NCBI GenBank assembly: GCA_016711875.1
Contig: JADJSD010000003.1
Span: 744,001-808,000 of the forward strand
Direction: 5' to 3'
DNA length: 64,000 bases
Source: Betaproteobacteria bacterium
GTDB lineage: Bacteria; Pseudomonadota; Gammaproteobacteria; Burkholderiales; Usitatibacteraceae
The position numbers and the translations under genes were made by a program. Below, piece after piece: positions 54,287-63,331 of the stretch. The first letter of the stretch is position 1; every line of letters starts with the position of its first letter. Below the pieces are notes generated by a model, which was given only the letters and a program-made list of their open reading frames with translations, made no database searches and had not been told where the DNA came from.

Positions 54287-55277
54287 GCCGGCGCGCGGGC
54301 TGCCCGGCGCCCTCGGCCGTTTCCGGGGGAGCCTGCCCGCGCTCGTCGTTCAGCGTGTGGCGGTCGGCCTCGTCACCCTCGTCGTCGTCTCGGCCATCAT
54401 CTTCGCCATCACGTCACTTCTGCCGGGCGACGCGGCCCAGGCGATCCTCGGCCAGGCCGCTACGCCGGAGGCCGTCGCGGCCCTGCGCGCGCAGTACGGC
54501 CTGGACCAGCCCGGCCCCCTGCGCTACCTGCACTGGCTGGCGGGCCTCGCCACGGGCGACCTTGGCAGGAGCTACACCGCGGGCGTGCCCGTGGCCGATC
54601 TCATCGCCGGGCGCCTGCCCAAGTCGCTGATGCTCGCCGCCACCACGGCGGCGGTGTCCGTGCCCATCGCCCTCACGATCGGCATCGTCTCGGCGATGAT
54701 GCGCGGCGGCCCGGTCGACCGCGCGCTCAATCTCATCACCCTCTGCATGGTGGCGGTGCCGGAATTCCTGGTCGCGACGATCGCGGTGCTCGTCTTCGCC
54801 GTGAAGCTCGGCTGGCTCTCGGCGCTCTCGAACGCCATGGACATCGCCACCCCGACGCAGTTCGTGCGCGCGTACGCGATGCCCGTATTCACGCTGTGCT
54901 TCGTCATCATCGCGCAGATGGCCCGCATGACCCGCGCCGCCGTGATCGACCAGTTGTCCGCCTCGTACGTCGAGATGGCCTTGCTCAAGGGCGCGCGGCC
55001 GGCGCGCGTGGCGCTTCGCCACGCCCTGCCCAACGCGATCGGTCCCATCGCCAACGCGGTGGCGCTGTCGGTCTCCTACCTGCTGGGCGGCGTCGTGATC
55101 GTGGAGGCCATCTTCAGCTACCCCGGCGTCGCCACCCTCATGGTCGACGCCGTCACGAACCGCGACATGCCCATCGTGCAGGGCTGCGCCATGATCTTCT
55201 GCGCGGGCTACCTGCTCCTCGTGCTCGCGGCGGACCTCATCGCCATCGCGGCCAACCCGCGGCTGCGCCACCGATGA
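54279..55277 (+). CDS. ABC transporter permease, DppB type
   Basis: A 332-residue inner-membrane permease with six predicted helices. It opens with an N-terminal segment LVVVSAIIFAITSLLPGDAA typical of DppB/OppB/NikB and has the ATPase-coupling EAA loop EMALLKGARPARVALRHALPNAIGP near residues 230-255. It overlaps the binding-protein gene and the second permease, so all transporter genes form one unit. Confidence 0.9.
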   Translation: MPEPARGLPGALGRFRGSLPALVVQRVAVGLVTLVVVSAIIFAITSLLPGDAAQAILGQAATPEAVAALRAQYGLDQPGPLRYLHWLAGLATGDLGRSYTAGVPVADLIAGRLPKSLMLAATTAAVSVPIALTIGIVSAMMRGGPVDRALNLITLCMVAVPEFLVATIAVLVFAVKLGWLSALSNAMDIATPTQFVRAYAMPVFTLCFVIIAQMARMTRAAVIDQLSASYVEMALLKGARPARVALRHALPNAIGPIANAVALSVSYLLGGVVIVEAIFSYPGVATLMVDAVTNRDMPIVQGCAMIFCAGYLLLVLAADLIAIAANPRLRHR

Positions 55278-56101
55278 GCGCGGTCGCCCGTCTCGCCACC
55301 CTGCCCTGGCCCGGCCGCATCGGCCTCGCCATCGTGGCGTTCTGGCTCGCGATGGCGGCCTTCGGCGGCTTCCTCGCGCCCCACGACGTCGGCGCCATCG
55401 TCTCGCAGGACGTCTTCGGCGCCTTCAGCGCGCGACACCCGCTGGGAACCGACTACCTCGGCCGGGACATGCTGAGCCGCATCCTGCACGGCTCGCGCTT
55501 CACCATCGGGCTCGCGCTCGCCGCGGCCCTCGCGGCCAGCACCTGCGGCACGGCCATCGCGCTCGTCGCCGCCACGGCCGGCGGCTGGGTCGACGAGGCC
55601 GTGAGCCGCGTGATGGACGCGTTCATCTCGATCCCGAGCAAGATGCTCGCCCTCGTGATGGTGGCCGCGTTCGGGTCGTCGCCCGCGTTGCTCATCCTGA
55701 CGGCGGCCCTGAGCTACACGCCCGGCGCCTTCCGCATCGCGCGCGCCCTGGCCGTCAACGTGCGCACGCTCGACTTCGTCCAGGCTGCCCGCGCGCGCGG
55801 CGAGGGGCTCCCCTATATCGCGGCCGTCGAGATCCTGCCCAACATGGTGAACCCGATGCTGGCCGACTTCGGCCTGCGCTTCGTGTTCGTCGTGCTGCTG
55901 CTCTCGGGGATGAGCTTCCTGGGGCTGGGCGTGCAACCGCCCGACGCGGACCTGGGATCGCTCGTGCGCGAGAACATCTCGGGGCTCTTCGAGGGAGCGC
56001 CAGCGGTGATCGTTCCCGCGGCGGCCATCGCGACGCTCACCGTCGGCGTCAACATGCTCATCGACAGCGTCTCGGGGCGCGCCCGCGCGGTGGAGGCCTG
56101 A
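55274..56101 (+). CDS. ABC transporter permease, DppC type
   Basis: A 275-residue permease partner. It has the family hallmark HPLGTDYLGRDMLSRILHGSR (residues about 58-78), five to six helices, the coupling loop ARARGEGLPYIAAVEILPNMVNP, and SFLGLGVQPPDADLGSL near the C-terminus. ATG 55274 overlaps the preceding stop; the last A of its TGA is also the first base of the ATPase gene's ATG. Confidence 0.9.
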   Translation: MSAVARLATLPWPGRIGLAIVAFWLAMAAFGGFLAPHDVGAIVSQDVFGAFSARHPLGTDYLGRDMLSRILHGSRFTIGLALAAALAASTCGTAIALVAATAGGWVDEAVSRVMDAFISIPSKMLALVMVAAFGSSPALLILTAALSYTPGAFRIARALAVNVRTLDFVQAARARGEGLPYIAAVEILPNMVNPMLADFGLRFVFVVLLLSGMSFLGLGVQPPDADLGSLVRENISGLFEGAPAVIVPAAAIATLTVGVNMLIDSVSGRARAVEA

Positions 56102-57918
56102 TGGACCCGCTCGTCCGGGTGGAAGGCCTTCGCATCACCGCCCGCAAGCCCACGGGCGAGGCGGCCGTTCTCGTGGACGACGTCGGCTTCGAGATCCCGA
56201 AAGGCGAGGTGCTCGCACTGATCGGCGAATCGGGATCCGGCAAGACCACCGTGGCGCTCTCGCTGCTGGGCTACGCGAGGCCGGGATGCCGCATCGAGTC
56301 CGGGCGAATCGTCGTCGATGGCATCGACGTCCTGTCGCTCGACGACGAGGGCCGCTACGGCCTGCGTGGCCGCAAGGTCGCGTACATCGCGCAAAGCGCC
56401 GCGGCGGCCTTCAACCCGATGAAGCCGCTGATGGACCAGGTGATCGAGGCCGCGCTCATCCACGGCACGGCGACCCGGGCGGCGGCCGAAGCCAAGGCCG
56501 TGGCGCTCTTCGCCGACCTGGCGCTACCCGATCCCGGAGGCATCGGCCGGCGCTACCCGCACCAGGTCTCCGGCGGCCAGCTGCAGCGGCTCATGGCGGC
56601 CATGGCGCTCATCACCGACCCGGGACTCGTGGTGCTCGACGAGCCGACGACGGCCCTCGACGTCACCACCCAGATCGAGGTGCTGCGCGCCTTCCGCGCC
56701 GTCGTGCGCGACCGCGGCGCGACGGCCGTGTACGTCTCCCACGACCTCGCGGTCGTCGCGCAGATGGCGGACCGCATCGTCGTGTTGAACGGCGGCCGCG
56801 CGCGCGAATCCGGGACGGTGGACCAGGTGATCAACCACCCGCGCGACGAGTACACGCGCCGGCTCGTGGCGGCCGCGGCACCGCAGCCGCGCGGCGAGCC
56901 CCGGGGGGCGGTCGAGACGCCGCTGCTCGAGGTGCGCGCGCTCGTGGCCGGCTACGGGCGCCTCGACCGCGACGGGCTGCCCGCCGCCCGCGTGCTGGAG
57001 GACATCGACCTCACGATCGCGCGCGGCGCGGCCGTGGGCGTGATCGGCGAATCCGGGTGCGGCAAGACGACCCTGGCGCGCGTGATCGCAGGACTCGTAC
57101 CGGCGGCCCGGGGCGACGTGCGCTTCGACGGGCAGCCGCTGCCCACGGACCTTCGGCACCGTTCGCGCGAGCAGTTCCGACGCATCCAGATCGTCTTCCA
57201 GAACGCGGACACGGTGCTCAATCCCGCGCATTCCATCGAGCGCATCCTCGCGCGGCCGCTCGCGTTCTACCGCGGCCTGCGCGGCGAGGCCGCCCGCGCG
57301 CGCATCGCGCAACTGCTCGATCTCGTGAAGCTGCCGGCGAGCGTGGCCTCGCGCCGCCCGTCCGAGCTCTCGGGCGGCCAGAAGCAGCGCGTGAACCTGG
57401 CCCGCGCCCTCGCCGCCGACCCGGACCTCATCCTGTGCGACGAGGTCACCTCCGCGCTCGACACGGTGGTGGGCGCCGCGATCCTCGACCTGCTGGCGGA
57501 CCTTCGACGGGAACTGGGCGTGTCCTACCTCTTCATCAGCCACGACATCTCGACGGTGCGTGCCGTCTGCGACGAGGTGGTCGTCCTCTACGCGGGACGC
57601 AAGGTCGACGCGGGCGACCGCGCGGCGATGGGACATCCGCCGTTCCATCCCTACGCCGACCTGCTCATCGCCTCCGTGCCTGCGCTGCGCATCGGATGGC
57701 TCGACGCGCTGCCGCGCCGGCTCGCGGCCTCGCTCCCCCCGGTGGGCGAGGCGCTCGACGAAGGCCTCTGCCCTTTCCTGCCGCGCTGCGCCGTGCGCCG
57801 CGCCGGCCGATGCGACACCACGCCGGCCCCGAAGCAGGTGCTGCCCGGCGGGCGCGAGATCCTCTGCCACGTGTCGCTCGACGAGCTCGCGCGCATCCAG
57901 TCCGGGGGCGCGGCATGA
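56101..57918 (+). CDS. Fused double ABC ATPase (DppD-DppF type)
   Basis: A 605-residue cytosolic protein with two complete nucleotide-binding domains. The first (about residues 5-260) has Walker A GESGSGKTT, signature VSGGQLQRL and Walker B VVLDEPTTAL. The second (about 280-600) has Walker A GESGCGKTT, signature LSGGQKQRV and LILCDEVTSAL. A C-terminal oligopeptide-transporter extension with CPFLPRCAVRRAGRCD contributes cysteines that in DppD-type proteins can bind an Fe-S cluster. In most systems DppD and DppF are separate; here one gene supplies both. Confidence 0.92.
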   Translation: MDPLVRVEGLRITARKPTGEAAVLVDDVGFEIPKGEVLALIGESGSGKTTVALSLLGYARPGCRIESGRIVVDGIDVLSLDDEGRYGLRGRKVAYIAQSAAAAFNPMKPLMDQVIEAALIHGTATRAAAEAKAVALFADLALPDPGGIGRRYPHQVSGGQLQRLMAAMALITDPGLVVLDEPTTALDVTTQIEVLRAFRAVVRDRGATAVYVSHDLAVVAQMADRIVVLNGGRARESGTVDQVINHPRDEYTRRLVAAAAPQPRGEPRGAVETPLLEVRALVAGYGRLDRDGLPAARVLEDIDLTIARGAAVGVIGESGCGKTTLARVIAGLVPAARGDVRFDGQPLPTDLRHRSREQFRRIQIVFQNADTVLNPAHSIERILARPLAFYRGLRGEAARARIAQLLDLVKLPASVASRRPSELSGGQKQRVNLARALAADPDLILCDEVTSALDTVVGAAILDLLADLRRELGVSYLFISHDISTVRAVCDEVVVLYAGRKVDAGDRAAMGHPPFHPYADLLIASVPALRIGWLDALPRRLAASLPPVGEALDEGLCPFLPRCAVRRAGRCDTTPAPKQVLPGGREILCHVSLDELARIQSGGAA

Positions 57919-59315
57919 GCGCGCGCGTCGTGATCGTCGGGGCGGGGCCGGCCGGCGTGCGCTGCGCCGAGGCGCTGGTCGCGGCAGGACTTCGCCCCGT
58001 CCTGGTCGACGAGTCGACGCGCGACGGCGGCCAGATCTACCGCCGCCAGCCCGAGGGCTTCCGCCGCTCCGGCGAGACGCTCTACGGATCCGAGGCGCGC
58101 AAGGCGGCCTCGCTTCACGCGGCCTTCGACCGCCTGCGCGACCGCATCGACTACCGGCCGGACACCCTGGCGTGGAACGTCGCAGCCGCCGAGCTGCACG
58201 TGATCCGCGAAGGCCTTGCCGGGGCGCTGCCGTGGGATGCCCTCGTGCTGTGCCCCGGCGCCGTCGACCGCCTGATGCCCGTCCCGGGCTGGCACCGGGC
58301 CGGCACGTTCTCGCTCGGCGGCGCGCAGGTCGCGCTCAAGGGCCAGGCGTGCGCGATCGGCCGGCGCACCGTCTTCGCGGGCTCGGGGCCCCTGCTCTAT
58401 CTCGCAGCCTCCCAGTACGCGCAGGCCGGCGCCGAGGTCGCGGCGGTCCTCGACACGTCCACATTCGGCCAGTCGCTGCGCGCCCTGCCGGGACTCGCGG
58501 CGAAGCCGGGCCTCCTCGCGAAGGGAGCCGGGATCCTCGCCGGCCTTCGGCGCCGCGGCATCCCGGTGCGCCGCGGCATCCGTCCCGTCGCGATCGAGGG
58601 CGACGACGATCACGGCGTGCGCGGCCTTTCCTGGAAGGACGCCGCCGGAATCCCGCACCGCACCGACTGCGATGCGGTCGCCCTGGGCTGGCACCTGCGG
58701 CCGGAGACGCAGCTCGCGGAACTCGCCGGCTGCGAGTTCGCGTGGGACGCGCTCACGCGCCAGTGGCTGCCGCGCATCGACGAGGACGGACGCATCGCGA
58801 CGCGCGGCGTCTACCTCGCGGGCGACGGCGCTCGCGTGCTGGGCGCCGATGCCGCGGAGGACAACGGCCGGCTCGCGGCCTTCGCCGCGCTCGCCGACCT
58901 CGGCCTGCCGGTGGAACCTTCGCGGCCGCCGCGCCTTCGGGAGCGTCTCGCCAACCACCGCCGTTTCGCCGACGCGCTCGCGCGCGCGTATCCGTGGCCC
59001 GCGCACCTGGCGACGACGATGCCCGACGAGACACTCTTGTGCCGGTGCGAGGGTCTCACCGCAGGCCAGCTGCGCGAGACGGCAAAGGACACCGGCGCGT
59101 GCGAGCTGAACCGGGCGAAGGCGCTCATGCGTGTCGGCATGGGACGCTGCCAGGGCCGATTCTGCGGTCACGCGGCGGCCGAGGTGCTCGCGGCGGCGGG
59201 CGGAATTCCGCCCGAGACCGTGGGGCGCCTGCGCGCCCAGGCACCCGTGAAGCCCCTCGCGATCGCCACCGATGCACTCCCCCCTCCCTCCGAACCCGAG
59301 GCACAAGGCCGGTAA
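57915..59315 (+). CDS. FAD/NAD oxidoreductase with Bfd-like [2Fe-2S] domain (HcnB/OoxA-like)
   Basis: A 466-residue flavoprotein. It has N-terminal FAD motif VVIVGAGPAGVRCAEAL, the DGGQIYRR block typical of HcnB, OoxA/NoxA and D-hydroxyproline dehydrogenase alpha subunits, a second nucleotide fold (FAGSGPLLYLAASQ), and a C-terminal Bfd-like region with four cysteines in LCRCEGLT and GRCQGRFCGH. Such subunits pair with a small [2Fe-2S] protein and a DAO-type subunit. Candidates for both lie 3.7 kb downstream (63014 and 63328). It overlaps the ATPase gene by 4 bases. Substrate class: opine, imino acid or similar. Confidence 0.85.
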   Translation: MSARVVIVGAGPAGVRCAEALVAAGLRPVLVDESTRDGGQIYRRQPEGFRRSGETLYGSEARKAASLHAAFDRLRDRIDYRPDTLAWNVAAAELHVIREGLAGALPWDALVLCPGAVDRLMPVPGWHRAGTFSLGGAQVALKGQACAIGRRTVFAGSGPLLYLAASQYAQAGAEVAAVLDTSTFGQSLRALPGLAAKPGLLAKGAGILAGLRRRGIPVRRGIRPVAIEGDDDHGVRGLSWKDAAGIPHRTDCDAVALGWHLRPETQLAELAGCEFAWDALTRQWLPRIDEDGRIATRGVYLAGDGARVLGADAAEDNGRLAAFAALADLGLPVEPSRPPRLRERLANHRRFADALARAYPWPAHLATTMPDETLLCRCEGLTAGQLRETAKDTGACELNRAKALMRVGMGRCQGRFCGHAAAEVLAAAGGIPPETVGRLRAQAPVKPLAIATDALPPPSEPEAQGR

Positions 59316-59484
59316 GGTTTTTGTGCTGTGCCCGCCCCCGAAAACGACACAGGCGAACGGTGGGCCGATTCGCGAAAGGCATCTTCTGCTCGCTTCGCGG
59401 GTCTAGATTTCGGCGGGTATATCCACGATAACGCCCGGAACAATGCCGCGACCGGGCGACGCCAACGTCACGGGAGACCTCGCC

Positions 59485-61695
59485 TTGAACAAACTTCACC
59501 CCCTTCGCTACGCGATCGCCCTTGCCTTCGCGATGCCTGCGGTCGCCCTCGGCGCCGAGAGCGCATCCGCCGATTCCGCGTCGCCCGACACGCCCGCCAC
59601 CAAGCTCGCCCAGGCGCAGGCCCCGGCCGCCGCCGGGCAGGCCGCGCCGGCCGCCGTCGAGAAGTTCTCGGTCACCGGCAAGCGCGAGCAGTATCGCGGC
59701 GACGTGGCGGTCGACGACCTGCCGCAGTCGGTCCAGGTGATCACGGGCGAGACCCTCAAGCAGATCGGCGCGGTCAAGCTGAACGACGCGCTCGACATCG
59801 CGACGGGCGTCGCCCGCCAGAACACCTTCGGCGGCCTCTGGGACGGCTTCGCGATCCGCGGCTTCGCGGGCGACCTCAACGTTCCCTCGGGCTACCTCGT
59901 CAACGGCTTCAACGGCGGGCGCGGGTTCGGCGGCATCCGGGACACCTCGTCCATCGACCGCATGGAGATCCTGCGCGGGCCGACCTCGGCGATCTTCGGC
60001 CGGGGCGAGCCTGGCGGCACGGTGTCCATCACCACCAAGAAGCCCCAGTTCAAGACAGAAGGCAGCGGGACGGTCAGCTTCGGCAGCCACAGCTTCCGCC
60101 GCCTCGAGGGCGACATCACCGGCGCCGTCGCCGATTCGGTGGCCCTGCGCCTCAACGGGGCCTACGAGGACGCCGACAGCTTCCGCGACACGGTGCACAC
60201 GAAGCGCGAGTTCCTCTCGCCCTCGGCTCTCTTCCGGCTGGGCGCGAACACGACGCTGTCGTACGAATACGAATGGTCGAAGCAGGAAATCCCGTTCGAC
60301 CGCGGCGTGGTCGCCTTCAACAACCAGCTGGGCATCATTCCCAACTCGCGCTACCTCGGCGAACCCGGCGACGGCCCGACCAAGGCGGACGTGCGCGGCC
60401 ACCAGCTCGAGCTGCAGCACAGCCTGAGCACGCGCTGGACGCTGCTGGTCGGCGCGACCCATCGCACGACCGAACTCGACGGCATCGGCCAGAACCCGGA
60501 GCTCGCCGCGGCCCGCCAGCCGTTCCTCGTCGACGGCCAGACCCTGTCGCGCCAGCGCCGATTCACGGACTACGGCTCGACCGACAGCGTCCTGCGCGGC
60601 GAGGTGAGCGGCAGCTTCAAGCTGGCCGACATGACGCACCACGTCCTCTTCGGGGCCGACGTCGAGAAGTTCGAGCTCGATCGCCTCCAGACGCGCTACC
60701 GCCCCCCCGCGTTCAACGCCGGCTCGTCTCTCGCCACGCTGAACGCGGTCAACATCTTCAACCCGGTCTACGGCAACGCGCCGCTCGCGAATCAGAACGT
60801 CTTCAACGACACGGAAAAGCAGGACTCGACCGGGCTCTATTTCTCCGACCAGATCGACCTGTCGCGCGCCTGGAAGCTGCGGTTCGGCGGCCGGTGGGAT
60901 TCCTTCAAGCAGGAGATCGACAACCGGCTCGCGACCCAGCAGCCGCCGAAGCAGGACGTCAGCCAGTTCAGCCCGCAGGCCGGCCTCATGTTCCGCGTGA
61001 GCGACGACGTGAGCCTCTACGCCGCGTACGGCGAGGGATTCCGCCCGAACAGCGGGTTCGACGTGAACCGCAATCCGTTCGAACCGGAGCTCACCAAGTC
61101 CTACGAAGCGGGGGCGCGCTATTCCTCCTACGACGGGAAGATGTCCGGAACCATCGCCGTGTTCAAGATGGAGAAGACCAACGTGCTCACGGCGGACCCG
61201 GTGAACGCCGGCCAGTCGATCGCGATCGGCGCGGCCGAGAGCCGGGGCATCGAGGTCGATTTCGCCGGCCAGCTGCCCGGGCGCATCGACGTCATATTCT
61301 CCTACGCCTACACCGACGCCTACTCGGCCACGGATGTGCGCGACGTGGACTTCGGTCGGGTCGTGGCGAGCGGGGATCCCCTCATCAACATTCCGAAGCA
61401 CAACGCGAGCCTGCTCGCCTCGCGGAACTTCGACCTCGACGGTCACCGGCTGAACCTCGGCGGCGGCGTGAAGTACATCAGCAGCCGCCTGGGCGAAACC
61501 GGCACCAACTTCTACCTGCCGTCCTACACGCTGGTGCGGATCTTCGGCAGCTACGACATCACCCGGAATTTCACCGTCTCCGGCGAAATCAACAACCTGA
61601 CCGACAAGGTGTACTACCCGGCCTCGTTCGCGGCGCTGTGGGTGGCCGCGGGAGCACCGCGCGAATACCAGATCCGCGGCACCTACCGGTTCTGA
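59485..61695 (+). CDS. TonB-dependent siderophore-type receptor
   Basis: Outer-membrane receptor of 736 residues with a signal peptide (LNKLHPLRYAIALAF to ALG-AES), an Ala-rich stretch, a TonB-box-like segment (EKFSVTG), the plug domain with LPQSVQVITGETLKQIG and RMEILRGPTSAIFGRGEPGG, and a 22-strand-type barrel ending GAPREYQIRGTYRF. The sequence belongs to the FhuA/FpvA-like TonB-siderophor group without an N-terminal signalling domain. I prefer TTG 59485 (GGGAG upstream); ATG 59443 is possible. No recognisable Fur box is seen in the 169 bases upstream. Ligand unknown. Confidence 0.88.
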   Translation: MNKLHPLRYAIALAFAMPAVALGAESASADSASPDTPATKLAQAQAPAAAGQAAPAAVEKFSVTGKREQYRGDVAVDDLPQSVQVITGETLKQIGAVKLNDALDIATGVARQNTFGGLWDGFAIRGFAGDLNVPSGYLVNGFNGGRGFGGIRDTSSIDRMEILRGPTSAIFGRGEPGGTVSITTKKPQFKTEGSGTVSFGSHSFRRLEGDITGAVADSVALRLNGAYEDADSFRDTVHTKREFLSPSALFRLGANTTLSYEYEWSKQEIPFDRGVVAFNNQLGIIPNSRYLGEPGDGPTKADVRGHQLELQHSLSTRWTLLVGATHRTTELDGIGQNPELAAARQPFLVDGQTLSRQRRFTDYGSTDSVLRGEVSGSFKLADMTHHVLFGADVEKFELDRLQTRYRPPAFNAGSSLATLNAVNIFNPVYGNAPLANQNVFNDTEKQDSTGLYFSDQIDLSRAWKLRFGGRWDSFKQEIDNRLATQQPPKQDVSQFSPQAGLMFRVSDDVSLYAAYGEGFRPNSGFDVNRNPFEPELTKSYEAGARYSSYDGKMSGTIAVFKMEKTNVLTADPVNAGQSIAIGAAESRGIEVDFAGQLPGRIDVIFSYAYTDAYSATDVRDVDFGRVVASGDPLINIPKHNASLLASRNFDLDGHRLNLGGGVKYISSRLGETGTNFYLPSYTLVRIFGSYDITRNFTVSGEINNLTDKVYYPASFAALWVAAGAPREYQIRGTYRF

Positions 61696-61736
61696 CCCGG
61701 CGGGCGCGATGCCGGCGCTCCCGGCACCGTCCCCAT

Positions 61737-61766
61737 GAAAAGCGCGAGCCGGGGCTCGCGCTTTTC
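61737..61766. terminator. Bidirectional terminator between receptor and PepSY gene
   Basis: A 14-bp perfect inverted repeat (61737-61750 with 61753-61766) with a 2-base centre and flanked by A4/T4 runs, located between convergent genes. It can end transcription from both sides. Confidence 0.85.
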
Positions 61767-61787
61767 ATTTCTGGATGTCGTTCCCCG

Positions 61788-62867
61788 TCACCCGCCGTCT
61801 GGCCCCGGACGGCGTCCCGGCCTGCGGCGCCGGGCTGTCCAGAGCGCGAGGCCCGTCGCGAATGCGACGAGCGGCACGCCGCCGGCCAGTGCCAGCGCCA
61901 CGCACCAGGCGATCCCGAACCAGCGGCCCGTGTGCAGCGGGTAGATCCAGTCGAAGACCGCGGCGCCGGCCTGTGCGTGCTCGAGCGGCACGAGGCGCGT
62001 GACCTGGCCGCTGGCCGAATCGAGCCACACGCGATGCATCCCCTGCGTCTCGTTGTCACCGGTGCGCCGAAGCCGCACGAGGACCGGATCTTCCGGTGAC
62101 TTCGCCACGACGCGCACGGCGCGGGCGCCGGGCACGAGCGATTCGGCGTGCGCCGCGAGCGCATCGAGCGTGCAGGGCGAGCACGGCGCGGACACTGCGG
62201 CCGGCACGGCCGGTGCGGCCGCAGGCGACGCGATGGCGGTCACGAGCGACGACACGGGCCCCGCGAACACAAGCACGAGCCCCGTGATCGCATTGAGCGC
62301 GAGCAACGGCATCGCCGCCATGCCCAGCACCCGGTGCAAGTCCGTCGCGAACGCGCGCCACCCGTCCCGCGCCCGCAGCCGCAGCACGAACTTCCACGCG
62401 CGGGCATTCACGGGCCAGGCGAGCGCGATTCCCGTCACCGCCGAGACGAGGAGCACGAGACCCGCCAGCACGGCCACCCACTCGGCCCACGGGCCGGCGA
62501 GGAACCGCGTGTGAAGGCGGAAGAGGAACGCAAAGGCCATCGGCCGCGCGCGCTCGTCGGCCAGCACGCGGCCATCGCGGGGATCGACCTCGAGCGTGCG
62601 GCCCCACTTGCCGTCCAGCATCACGTCGATGCGATCGCCCCGGGGCGCGATCTCCACGGAGCCGGCGCCCGGATCCGCCTTGCGGGCCGCCGCGGCCGCC
62701 CGTTCCCACGCGCCCGCCGGCGCGTCCATCGGCCCAAGGCGCCCGGCGGCTTCCGGCCTGATGACGAGCATCGCGCCCGAAAGCGCGATCGCGACCGCCG
62801 GCAGGGCGAACAGCAGCGCCCCCCAGCGGTGCAGGCCGAGCAGGGCTTTGCGGATGGCGGGTGTCAT
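61788..62867 (-). CDS. PepSY-associated membrane protein (siderophore-reductase-like)
   Basis: A 359-residue protein of the PepSY-TM family. Helix 1 (about residues 14-34) follows LLGLHRWGALLF. A periplasmic PepSY domain (about 45-110) precedes helices near 125-150, 180-205 and 310-340, with conserved His in LLGLHRW, FRLHTRF, LHRVLG and YPLHTGRW that fit heme ligands. Members next to siderophore receptors (PiuB, FpvG, FoxB) reduce ferric siderophores in the periplasm. Convergent with the receptor, which supports this. ATG 62867 is the family start. Confidence 0.82.
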   Translation of the reverse strand: MTPAIRKALLGLHRWGALLFALPAVAIALSGAMLVIRPEAAGRLGPMDAPAGAWERAAAAARKADPGAGSVEIAPRGDRIDVMLDGKWGRTLEVDPRDGRVLADERARPMAFAFLFRLHTRFLAGPWAEWVAVLAGLVLLVSAVTGIALAWPVNARAWKFVLRLRARDGWRAFATDLHRVLGMAAMPLLALNAITGLVLVFAGPVSSLVTAIASPAAAPAVPAAVSAPCSPCTLDALAAHAESLVPGARAVRVVAKSPEDPVLVRLRRTGDNETQGMHRVWLDSASGQVTRLVPLEHAQAGAAVFDWIYPLHTGRWFGIAWCVALALAGGVPLVAFATGLALWTARRRRPGRRPGPDGG

Positions 62868-63013
62868 GGTGGGGGCGTCCTCGCCGCAGGGTACCCGGAG
62901 TGCCGCCGAAGAAAATGCCGCGCACGGGCGCAAATCAGAAGAATCGCGCGATGCCGTGCGCGGCTTGGCAACCTCCGCGCGCCGCGGCGGGAGGTACCAT
63001 TCGACCTGACCCC

Positions 63014-63331
63014 ATGCCGCCCGCCGCCTCCACGACCGAAGTCCGCTTCGTGCGTCTCGCCGAGACCTCCCGGCCGGCGGTCGCCTTCGAGGTGGATGGA
63101 GCCCCGGCCCGCGCGCTCGAGGGCGACACGCTTCTCACCGCGCTCCTGGCGAGCGGTCACCGGGTGCGCCGGTCGGAATTCGGCGGTGAGGCGCGCGCCG
63201 GCTTCTGCCTCATGGCCGCCTGCCAGGATTGCTGGGTCTGGACCGCCGCAGGCGAGCGCCTGCGCGCGTGCTCCACGCCGGTCACGGCCGGCATGCGAAT
63301 CCTGACGACCGATCCGTGGACATCCACATGA
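63014..63331 (+). CDS. Small [2Fe-2S]-binding dehydrogenase subunit (HcnA/OoxA-gamma-like)
   Basis: A 105-residue ferredoxin-fold protein. Four cysteines in GFCLMAACQDCWV and RACSTPV match the [2Fe-2S] pattern of HcnA and of the gamma subunit of D-hydroxyproline and opine dehydrogenases. It transfers electrons between the flavin subunits. ATG 63014; its TGA overlaps the start of the next gene by 4 bases. Its normal partner of HcnB type is at 57915-59315. Confidence 0.85.
   Translation: MPPAASTTEVRFVRLAETSRPAVAFEVDGAPARALEGDTLLTALLASGHRVRRSEFGGEARAGFCLMAACQDCWVWTAAGERLRACSTPVTAGMRILTTDPWTST

Noticed and set aside
52667..57918. Nickel importer (NikABCDE-like)
   Set aside because: Family-5 membership alone does not show nickel transport; no His-rich motif, nickel enzyme or NikR gene is nearby.
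59316..59484. Fur box upstream of the TonB receptor
   Set aside because: The region contains AT-rich patches (GGGTATATCC, CGATAACG) but no recognisable 19-bp Fur repeat, so iron control cannot be claimed from sequence.
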